DNA of 64,000 nucleotides from Burkholderiales bacterium (GTDB taxonomy: Bacteria; Pseudomonadota; Gammaproteobacteria; Burkholderiales; Burkholderiaceae_D): NCBI GenBank assembly GCA_016200895.1, contig JACQDX010000010.1, forward strand, positions 1 through 64,000, written 5' to 3'. Below the pieces are notes generated by a model that did no database searches, was not told the DNA's origin, and saw nothing but the letters and a program-made list of their open reading frames with translations. Position numbers and translations under genes: made by a program. Positions 57,805-64,000 of this stretch are shown here, one piece after another (positions within the stretch are counted from its first letter, which is position 1; the number at the start of each line of letters is the position of its first letter).

Positions 57805-58662
57805 ATGACAGACCAAAAAAGTACCGAATTCGCTTTCCTTGAAGCCTTCACTGCGGAATTGTCTGCCAAAAAGCTGATATTCCCGACTTCTTTAGGGGCA
57901 ACCATGAAGATCAGGAAGGCGCTGAGCCAGGCGGACATCTCCACCGACATGGTGACGCGCATCATAGGTACTGAGCCGGTTTTGTCTGCCAAAGTACTGC
58001 ACCTGAGTAATTCTGCCAGCTTTAATCCCCAGGGTAAGAAAATCACCGACTTGCGGGCCGCGACCAATTTGCTGGGGTTTTCTGCAGTACGCAATCTCGC
58101 CATTTCCATAGGCATGAAACAATTGGCGGAGAATAAATACAATGGCAGCCTGTCAGCACAAATGGATGGCTTGTGGCGGCGCAGCCTGCGTGTGGCAGCC
58201 CTGGCTATGGTGATTGCCAGAACCTATACCCGCCTCAGTGCAGACAAGGCCATGCTGGCTGGTTTGTTGCACGATATAGGTAAATTCTATATTTTGAACC
58301 GGGCCAATCATTATCAAGAGTTGTTCAGTTCCGAGCAGGTGCTATGGGATTTGATCGATCACTGGCATGCCAGCATAGGCAGCGCGATACTGGAAGATTG
58401 GGAAATTTCTGAAGATATCCGTGTCGCTGTGCTTGACCACCGTGATCATCAGCCTGGCCCTACTCATAAAGTTGGCCTCATTGACGTAGTGACCGTAGCA
58501 GATTTCCTGGATGCGCATTTCGTCAATGAAAGCATAGCCGAACTCGACTGGAATACCGTACCAGCCAGTTTCAAAGTACTAAATATCGATAAAGATAATA
58601 TCGATGCCCTGATGCAGGAAACCAGGACTGAACTGGCTTTGGTTTTGAAGGCTATTAACTAG
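57805..58662 (+). CDS. HDOD-domain signalling protein
   Basis: Protein of 285 residues with an HDOD domain spanning about 18-215, a degenerate relative of HD phosphohydrolases. AKVLHLSNSASFNPQGKKIT then DLRAATNLLGFSAVRNLAIS (about 55-95) is the family core, and LLHDIGKFYILNRAN (about 154-168) keeps an HD pair. There is no receiver or GGDEF partner in the same protein. HDOD proteins act in cyclic-di-GMP, chemotaxis and stress signalling without a defined catalytic activity. No clear Shine-Dalgarno precedes the ATG. Confidence 0.88.
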   Translation: MTDQKSTEFAFLEAFTAELSAKKLIFPTSLGATMKIRKALSQADISTDMVTRIIGTEPVLSAKVLHLSNSASFNPQGKKITDLRAATNLLGFSAVRNLAISIGMKQLAENKYNGSLSAQMDGLWRRSLRVAALAMVIARTYTRLSADKAMLAGLLHDIGKFYILNRANHYQELFSSEQVLWDLIDHWHASIGSAILEDWEISEDIRVAVLDHRDHQPGPTHKVGLIDVVTVADFLDAHFVNESIAELDWNTVPASFKVLNIDKDNIDALMQETRTELALVLKAIN

Positions 58663-58678
58663 AGTTGCAATTCTGGTT

Positions 58679-59425
58679 TCAATTCAACAATGCTCGTATA
58701 CGTTCGTTACCAGCACGACTAACCGGTATTTGCGCGCCATTCTTCAGGACAGCAACCTGGCTGTCCTTGCTGGTCTTCTCAATCGCTTGCAATGCACTGA
58801 TCTGTAACAGGAAAGAACGGTGCACGCGCACGAACTTGCTGGCGTCAAGCTGCGCTTCCAGATCGGACAGGCTCTGGGTTTTCATGTACGACTTGCCTGC
58901 TGCATGGATAAGGATGTAGTCATCCTGCGCTTCAACATAATCTATGCTTTCCATTGGCACCACATGCACCTGGCCACGGTCACGTATCAGCAGACGTTGC
59001 AGTTTTTCACTTTGCTGTGTCACCAACGTTTGTATGGATTGCGTTGACGACGGGATTTGCTCTGCGAGCAGCTTGCGTGCCTTGCTCAGTGCCTCATCAA
59101 AGCGTTGTTGTGAAAAAGGTTTCAATAAATAATCGACCGCATGCAGATCAAACGCTTTCAATGCGTATTGATCATATGCGGTAGTGAAGATCACGCCGCC
59201 GCGTCTGCCAGTTAATTCCAGCACTTCCAGTCCTGACAGTTGTGGCATCTGTATATCCAGCAAGACCAGGTCAGGATTGAGTTTGCCTATTGCATCCACG
59301 GCTTCCAGCCCGGTTTCGCATTCACCGATGACTTCTATATCAGGATGAGAGCGCAAATATTCCAGCGATAATTTGCGGGCCAGTTCTTCGTCATCGACGA
59401 TCAAGACTTGTAAGCGCTTATTCAT
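58679..59425 (-). CDS. LytTR-type response regulator
   Basis: Response regulator of 248 residues. The receiver (about 5-120) has the acid pair Asp11/Asp12 and phosphoacceptor Asp57 in DLVLLDIQMPQ, with Lys in LLKPFSQQRF. The LytTR DNA-binding domain follows (about 145-245), with VHVVPMESIDYVEAQDDYIL and FVRVHRSFLLQISAL. It starts two bases after the kinase stop. Such AlgR/LytT proteins activate genes for envelope, surface or metabolite responses. Confidence 0.94.
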   Translation of the reverse strand: MNKRLQVLIVDDEELARKLSLEYLRSHPDIEVIGECETGLEAVDAIGKLNPDLVLLDIQMPQLSGLEVLELTGRRGGVIFTTAYDQYALKAFDLHAVDYLLKPFSQQRFDEALSKARKLLAEQIPSSTQSIQTLVTQQSEKLQRLLIRDRGQVHVVPMESIDYVEAQDDYILIHAAGKSYMKTQSLSDLEAQLDASKFVRVHRSFLLQISALQAIEKTSKDSQVAVLKNGAQIPVSRAGNERIRALLN

Positions 59426-59427
59426 AC

Positions 59428-60495
59428 TTATTCATGATTATTCTGCTCAAAAGGCAAAGCCATTTCCAATGTAAATTTTTCATCTGAGCGCTGCCAGCTG
59501 ACGCGTGCCTGTTCACCATACAAGGCAAAAAAACGCTGGCGCAGATTGCCCAGGCCCAGGCCATTGCCCGTGCTGCTGCCCGGGGTGGTACTGACAGGGT
59601 TTTCTACTGCGACATGCAGCCAGCGGTCGCGTTGAAATATCGTGACCTTGATGATGCCGCCCTTGGGTAAATTACGTATGCCATGCTTGATGGCATTTTC
59701 CAGCAAGGGTTGCAAGATCATAGGTGGGATTAGCGCAGTTTCTGCTTCTGTAGCAACTTCAAATTCCACGCCCAGTTTTTTGCCAAAACGGATTTTCTCC
59801 ACTGCCAGGAAGTTCTCACATAAAAGTAATTCTTCTTTCAGGCTGATTTTTTCTTTCTCGGCTATCGCCAGGGTTTGCCGGAAAAAATCAGCAAGCGCTA
59901 TCGTCATCGTGCGTGCGGCGACGGCGTCAATGGCAGTCAGTGCACTGATGGAATTGAGACTATTGAATAAGAAGTGAGGATCAATTTGCGAACGCAAGAC
60001 TTGTAGTTCAGCATCCCTGGCCAGCAGGCGTGATGCTGCTTCGCGCCTGTCAGCTTCACGTATATTGTCGAAGGCAATATACACATCAAAGGCCAGCAAT
60101 GCCAGCAGGTAGACTGCAAAACCGGTGATGAAGAACAGCACCGATAAATGGCTGCTCAGGTGCAGCACTTCCACTTCATCTGAAGCCAGTACCAATACCT
60201 TGTTCCAGCCATAGCAAAGCCCCAGCCAGCTTATGCCGGAAATCATGGATGCACTGGCAAAAACCAGGGCGGCTATGCTGAAACTGCGCCGATTGAAGGG
60301 TAGTGAGCGACAAACAAAATAAGCCGAAGAAGTCAGGAAACTACCAAACAAGGCCAGCGGCAGCGAGAAGAGCAAGGCAAACGACCAGTTGACTAAATCA
60401 GCCGCCACCAGCAATCTGGCGATCAGCACGCCTGTCATCATCCAGGCAGTGAGATAAACCAGAAAGCGGCGACGGTCTGACAAAATAGGGTGCAT
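59428..60495 (-). CDS. LytS/YehU-type sensor histidine kinase
   Basis: Membrane kinase of 355 residues with four hydrophobic segments (about 12-32, 37-62, 71-95, 117-138). A short linker leads to the His_kinase domain with His174 in SQIDPHFLFNSLNSIS, the HxFN box of LytS-type kinases. The ATPase domain has MILQPLLENAIKHGIRNLPK (N box) and GNGLGLGNLRQRF (G box). No periplasmic sensor domain is visible, so it probably senses within the membrane. It pairs with the downstream LytTR regulator. A palindromic element separates it from the LiaF-like genes. Confidence 0.92.
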   Translation of the reverse strand: MHPILSDRRRFLVYLTAWMMTGVLIARLLVAADLVNWSFALLFSLPLALFGSFLTSSAYFVCRSLPFNRRSFSIAALVFASASMISGISWLGLCYGWNKVLVLASDEVEVLHLSSHLSVLFFITGFAVYLLALLAFDVYIAFDNIREADRREAASRLLARDAELQVLRSQIDPHFLFNSLNSISALTAIDAVAARTMTIALADFFRQTLAIAEKEKISLKEELLLCENFLAVEKIRFGKKLGVEFEVATEAETALIPPMILQPLLENAIKHGIRNLPKGGIIKVTIFQRDRWLHVAVENPVSTTPGSSTGNGLGLGNLRQRFFALYGEQARVSWQRSDEKFTLEMALPFEQNNHE

Positions 60496-60529
60496 GTAGT
60501 GGCTTCTTAGTTCGTCACTTCTTAGTTAT

Positions 60530-60630
60530 AGGACTTACGCAAAACCGCCCCAGCTGCGTTGCAGCTCCTAGCCGTACTAAAGTACTGTCTTCGTCGCTGC
60601 GCCTTGCCGGGACAATTTTGCGTAAGTCCT
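60530..60630. repeat. palindromic intergenic element, type C, copy 2
   Basis: Arms AGGACTTACGCAAAA (60530-60544) and TTTTGCGTAAGTCCT (60616-60630) are perfect 15-mers. Its interior closely matches the element at 43051, including CTCCTAGCCGTACTAAAGTA and CTGTCTTCGTCG. Copies of CTTCTTAGTT flank it on both sides, which could be a target duplication or an older local repeat. It lies between the LiaF-like gene and the kinase gene of a likely operon. Confidence 0.93.
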
Positions 60631-60644
60631 AAGTTAGTGACTTC

Positions 60645-61331
60645 TTAGTTAGTGATTTCAACACCACCCATGACGGCATAACCCTTGATGTAAAGCTTCT
60701 TCGCATTCAACATGGGCGGGACAGTTTTATCATCGAAACCACCGAGTATGGGCGAGCCGTGTGAAACCACAGTCCAGTCATTTGGTACTTTCAGGACGAT
60801 GCCGCCCCACATGGCAAATACATTCAGGGTCGCTTCCGACTGCATGGATGCAGTACGTAAATCCAGTTCCACGCCACCCATGATGCAATTGATTTCCCCA
60901 CCACGAAATTCCTGCGAACTGTTTTGTAGCTTGTTGCCACTCATGACCGCAACAATATTGCAGACAGCATCCTGATTCGTGCCATTGTTAATCATTTTTT
61001 CATGGTCACCGATCTTGCCCTTGAATATCACCATCAGACCAGCAAAGATCAGGAAAACCGGCCACCAGTCACGCATGCGGAAATAGATAATGCCCATGTG
61101 ATGCAGGATCAGCAAAGCACCCAGACCAACAAAGCCGCAACCGATGATATAGCCAGCAGTAGTATCGCTTTTTGATATCTTCAATGCGCCGATGAAGATG
61201 AAGACCATGGGCCAGAAGTGAAAGATTTCACGGGCATTAAACAGATTCAAGTTGTCTAACAGTGCCAGCGCACCAAAAATCAGGAGCATGGCTCCGATCA
61301 AGATGCGACCCTGAGGATTATCGTTTTTCAT
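60645..61331 (-). CDS. LiaF-like membrane protein (DUF5668 plus cell-wall-stress C-terminal domain)
   Basis: Protein of 228 residues. Four hydrophobic segments (about 9-30, 36-52, 58-80, 86-104) form the LiaI/LiaF-type transmembrane domain. The C-terminal part (about 115-228) is a small beta-rich domain with EFRGGEINCIMGGVELDLRT and GYAVMGGVEI, repeats of the MGG-V-E type seen in LiaF/YvqF. In Firmicutes LiaF inhibits an envelope-stress kinase. Here the neighbouring kinase is LytS-type. I use the ATG at 61331; the longer frame runs into the upstream gene. Confidence 0.85.
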   Translation of the reverse strand: MKNDNPQGRILIGAMLLIFGALALLDNLNLFNAREIFHFWPMVFIFIGALKISKSDTTAGYIIGCGFVGLGALLILHHMGIIYFRMRDWWPVFLIFAGLMVIFKGKIGDHEKMINNGTNQDAVCNIVAVMSGNKLQNSSQEFRGGEINCIMGGVELDLRTASMQSEATLNVFAMWGGIVLKVPNDWTVVSHGSPILGGFDDKTVPPMLNAKKLYIKGYAVMGGVEITN

Positions 61332-61363
61332 GATAGTGATCCAAAAATTGTGAACGTTAATTT

Positions 61364-61723
61364 TTATTTCTGTACTTCTCTGGCTGCCAGCAAACCACCT
61401 ACCAGATGCTGGATTCCAAAGGCAATCAACAGCAAAGGCCAACTGGTGCGGAAGTTCCAGCCCCACAGCTGTTCTATGGATATATACAGCCATAGTGCAA
61501 ATACCAGGCTGAAGCAGCCTTTGGCAATATGCTCAGGTTTACCGGGACTGACAATATCAACCAAGCCGCCGATGGCGATCATGGCTGGCAGTAAAAACCA
61601 ATAGTCAAACGCATGAATCATGTCCATGCGATCCATCAAAAAGACGCTGCCCGCGACGATCAGGGTCAGGCCAAAAAACAAATTCCCCTTGCTGTGACGC
61701 TGAATTTCAGAATTGCCAGACAT
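61364..61723 (-). CDS. LiaI-LiaF-type transmembrane protein
   Basis: Protein of 119 residues with four helices (about 14-30, 42-58, 66-84, 92-110) and Trp-rich ends, e.g. NLFFGLTLIVAGSVFLMDRM and SWPLLLIAFGIQHLVGGLLA. This is the DUF5668 four-helix pattern shared with the next gene. AAGGAT precedes the ATG. It is probably the first gene of an operon leading to the LiaF-like protein and the two-component system. Function is unknown. Confidence 0.82.
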   Translation of the reverse strand: MSGNSEIQRHSKGNLFFGLTLIVAGSVFLMDRMDMIHAFDYWFLLPAMIAIGGLVDIVSPGKPEHIAKGCFSLVFALWLYISIEQLWGWNFRTSWPLLLIAFGIQHLVGGLLAAREVQK

Positions 61724-61912
61724 ATCTTATCCTTTCATTCGCCAAAAACTTCTGTGTTTTTGTTCTGTGATTCAAGATACTGAAAACGCAGACGCTTGTC
61801 GCTTCAATTTCGGCGAATGACGGCGCTTCGTCGGTGATTGACGAAAAGCTGGTGAAGACTAGGTAGAAATCGGGGAATGGCAGCTCTGTATAAAGAGCTG
61901 CGTCAATATGGT

Positions 61913-62284
61913 TTAGCTCAGCAACTGTATGAAATGCTCTGCAGTACGCACGATGCGTTTGGATTCTGTGCCAAAGACATCGTGAGTTTCTTGCACGATA
62001 TATTCATTGGAACCCTTGGTGCAATACAGCAAACCACGGAAATTCGTACCCAGGTAGGCAAGCGGTGTCAGCTTGGTCTTGACTGCTACATCGCTGCCTA
62101 TCAGGGTGCGCAGTTTGCGCTCGACATCGTAAAGGCTTTTTTCATCCAGGGTAACTGTTGTTCCCTTGGGCGTAGGGAAAGTCGATTGAAACGTCGGGTT
62201 TTGCCCCATGGGGTTTCTGAACGTGATTTTAATGCCCAGCTTCAGGAACTTGGATACTGCAGTGAAGTCGTTTTCATCGTACAT
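61913..62284 (-). CDS. conserved-looking protein of unknown function
   Basis: Soluble frame of 123 residues, MYDENDFTAVSKFLKLGIKI to HFIQLLS. Composition and codon use look coding, with no signal or membrane helix. The central TFPTPKGTTVTLDEKSLYDVE and NEYIVQETHDVFGTESKRIV parts suggest an alpha/beta fold, but I recognise no family. GGGAC stands upstream of the ATG as a weak ribosome site. It is monocistronic. A CAGCTCT...AGAGCTG hairpin lies 13 bases downstream (61881-61900) without a T-run. Confidence 0.65.
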   Translation of the reverse strand: MYDENDFTAVSKFLKLGIKITFRNPMGQNPTFQSTFPTPKGTTVTLDEKSLYDVERKLRTLIGSDVAVKTKLTPLAYLGTNFRGLLYCTKGSNEYIVQETHDVFGTESKRIVRTAEHFIQLLS

Positions 62285-62409
62285 GGCAATGTCCCGAATA
62301 ACCGTGCTGCCAAGTATGTTGGCAACACTATATGATGTAGAAAGATTGCCAGAAATCAGTCATTTATACAACTTTTCTTGTACATAGCATGAACTAAAAC
62401 AACTAAGTT

Positions 62410-62856
62410 TTATATTGCGTGCCCCTTGGCCATGAGTACTGCACCTGCCAGAATGAAAAGGATGCCAGCCAATTCCAGCTTTAAAATCCTTTGTATGGTC
62501 TTGGCCTGACCCGTGGGAAGTTCTGGCAACTGGTTTTGTTTGACAGCCTTGCCCCAGCCCAGGAATACTACCGTTGGGTAGGCCGACAGCAAGCCGACCA
62601 GGATGAAGGCCGTCATCTTGAGCATGAAGGCATGATTATGCAGATAGTAATCCTGGCCTTTTTCAAAATACATGACGCGCAAGACACCCAGCACGATGAT
62701 GAGCATGGCGCTAACGCCATAGATGCTGTCGATGAAGCGCAGGCTCTTGGCCGATGACAGAGTAAGAGGCTGACGTATCAGGGCGAGTTCTGCCAGCAAG
62801 GTGCCGACCAGGGTAAAGGCAGCGATGTGATGCAGCAAGGCGACGAATATATTCAC
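62410..62856 (-). CDS. DUF2214 family membrane protein
   Basis: Protein of 148 residues with four helices (about 5-25, 47-65, 78-98, 124-145). The N-terminal LLHHIAAFTLVGTLLAELAL with its paired His, the internal GVLRVMYFEKGQDYYLHN and the HAFMLKMTAFILVGLLSAYP helix are typical of DUF2214. Histidines in the helices hint at heme or metal binding, which is unproven. The start is a GTG with AGGAG eight bases upstream. Its role is unknown. Confidence 0.85.
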   Translation of the reverse strand: MNIFVALLHHIAAFTLVGTLLAELALIRQPLTLSSAKSLRFIDSIYGVSAMLIIVLGVLRVMYFEKGQDYYLHNHAFMLKMTAFILVGLLSAYPTVVFLGWGKAVKQNQLPELPTGQAKTIQRILKLELAGILFILAGAVLMAKGHAI

Positions 62857-62985
62857 GGTATTGACTCCTGTAGGGTATGCAGGGAAGTACAGAAAGTCTA
62901 AGCCATTTGTGCCTTGCTTGCTTTAAAAATAAGATCAAGGCCGTGAATTTTGTCGCCAGCCAGAAAAAATCCGGCGCGAACGGTG

Positions 62986-63756
62986 TTATTGCTGCAGCGT
63001 CACACATAAGGGCAAGCTAAGCGCTTGCAGGATATTGCCTTGCTTATCCTGGGCAAACGCCAGCACCGACAGGCTCTTGCGTTTTGCATTGACAGGCAAA
63101 TTCAGTTGGGCGGCAAAATTGGCCACCTTGCCAGCAGTGAGTTGGTAAGCCTCGCCCCATTCCCTGGCGACAAAATCATGCTGCAAAGTGGCACCGCGAT
63201 TTTCACCCGCCTGTATCTTGCTGATCAGGCCTTGCTCGACCAGGGCAAAATGCAGTTTCGCGTCTTGCATACTATTGCCTTGCAGATTGAAATACAGTTT
63301 GTTATCCGCCAGTTTTTCTATACCCATACGCAAGGATGCTGCTGCAGGTTTTTGATTGATGCGGCGGATGTCATCTGCCATGCCATTGCGCCAGCTGCGT
63401 AATTCTTTTCCGGCCATAAAAATTTCTGGTGTATACACCGAGCGGGTATTAGCCAGTTCGGCCAGATTTCTTTGTCTGTCGGTGAACGTTTTTTTGGCAA
63501 ATACATCTTTCCAGCCCAGGTAATCCCAGTAATCGACATGCAGGGAGACGGGAATGACTTGCTCACTGTTCAGGCCAGTACTTTGATACAGGCGGCTGAT
63601 AGTTTTATCGGCGGGCGGGCAACTGTCGCAACCCTCAGAGGTGTACAGCTCCAGCAGGGCGACGGTGTGTGCAGGGCTGGATTTACTACAGATTTCGGCG
63701 GCTTGCGCACTGCTGGTTGTATAGGAAAAAACGCTAAGCAAAATAAGGGCTTTCAT
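62986..63756 (-). CDS. DUF1223 family exported thioredoxin-like protein
   Basis: Protein of 256 residues with a short signal peptide (cut near AQAAE, about residue 20). VALLELYTSEGCDSCPPADK (about 32-51) opens the family, with a redox-like Cys43-x-x-Cys46 pair. ISLHVDYWDYLGWKD-type residues (here VSLHVDYWDYLGWKDVFAKK, about 70-89) and RSVYTPEIFMAGKE follow. It is of the usual length. Family function is unknown, but the fold and CxxC suggest a periplasmic thiol role. Confidence 0.87.
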   Translation of the reverse strand: MKALILLSVFSYTTSSAQAAEICSKSSPAHTVALLELYTSEGCDSCPPADKTISRLYQSTGLNSEQVIPVSLHVDYWDYLGWKDVFAKKTFTDRQRNLAELANTRSVYTPEIFMAGKELRSWRNGMADDIRRINQKPAAASLRMGIEKLADNKLYFNLQGNSMQDAKLHFALVEQGLISKIQAGENRGATLQHDFVAREWGEAYQLTAGKVANFAAQLNLPVNAKRKSLSVLAFAQDKQGNILQALSLPLCVTLQQ

Positions 63757-63828
63757 GGACTATCCTCATAAAGTCGATACCTGTTGGTCGGACCTTGCCT
63801 GTTTTGCTTACATCATGATGCTTTTTTA

Positions 63829-64000
63829 TTAGCCTACCTGCTTTTTCCAGTCCGCATAGTTTTGCGGGACATTGGCATCGGGCACCATGATAGTCGCCAG
63901 GCTTAGTTTGAGTGCAGCCAGTTCTTCTTCTGGATCAGCGTAATCGGTAGACAAGGGGAGGCTTAATATTCGGCTTTGTAGTTCATGGAATTGCAATGCC
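63829..64000 (-). CDS. C-terminal part of an unidentified gene (cut by window edge)
   Basis: On the minus strand an open frame enters from the right edge and ends with TAA at 63831-63829. The 56 residues seen include LPLSTDYADPEEELAALKLS and VPDANVPQNYADWKKQVG. Acidic and hydrophilic; no family recognised. The start lies outside the window. It is followed by the DUF1223 gene on the same strand after 72 bases. Confidence 0.6.
   Translation of the reverse strand, partial: ALQFHELQSRILSLPLSTDYADPEEELAALKLSLATIMVPDANVPQNYADWKKQVG

Overview
The window reads as chromosomal DNA of a betaproteobacterium of the order Burkholderiales, most likely an Oxalobacteraceae member (Undibacterium / Janthinobacterium / Herminiimonas type). 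I infer this from the protein families present: a CobD/CbiB-family AmpE-like protein, DUF2946 and DUF2214 proteins, a Burkholderiales-type porin, etfB-etfA next to an acyl-CoA dehydrogenase, and rpsP-rimM-trmD-rplS. Base composition is moderate. No tRNA, rRNA or CRISPR array was seen.

Layout. 1-110 is the 5' end of an IS5-type transposase cut by the window edge. 750-4566 holds the ETF subunits and an acyl-CoA dehydrogenase, separated by a palindromic repeat and a possible attenuator. 4805-7547 encodes pyruvate:quinone oxidoreductase (PoxB) and a PHB-depolymerase-like esterase. 7733-9349 holds small membrane proteins, including a 24-residue one. 9534-11776 is the S16-RimM-TrmD-L19 operon. 11913-15480 carries a Nudix hydrolase, a CobD/CbiB-family protein, a GNAT acetyltransferase and an acyltransferase. 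15487-21134, on the minus strand, has an S15/CocE-type peptidase and a tight four-gene operon: LolA-like periplasmic protein, acyltransferase, ECF sigma factor and membrane protein (candidate anti-sigma).

21483-37585 is the most striking region: a type I secretion ABC transporter, its HlyD-type adaptor, a small membrane-anchored protein and a 3756-residue RTX giant with an N-terminal lipase-like domain and a tandem cadherin-like array. The membrane protein gene and the lipase-encoding end of the giant gene share an AT-rich composition that neither the secretion genes nor the RTX repeats have. This looks like an exchangeable toxin/protection module attached to a conserved secreted scaffold.

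37741-40063 is a copper-handling operon (DUF2946, SCO1, PCuAC, small membrane protein, YcnI). 40170-41252 is ohr-ohrR with two operator-like palindromes. 41420-43013 is pyrF and a periplasmic binding protein. 43254-57226 looks like one functional neighbourhood: porin, 5-oxoprolinase, an orphan TRAP receptor, a complete Liv-type ABC importer, a chemoreceptor and a MarR-type regulator. Related ATCGAT-containing motifs lie in the promoter regions of the porin, the TRAP receptor and the regulator, which suggests one regulon for uptake and hydrolysis of 5-oxoproline or a related cyclic amide.

57264-64000 holds a small membrane protein, an HDOD protein, a LytS/LytT-type two-component system downstream of two LiaF-like membrane proteins, and DUF2214, DUF1223 and unassigned genes. 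Four imperfect palindromic elements of about 95-143 bp (2526, 10357, 43051, 60530) sit between genes, each centred on GTAC palindromes.
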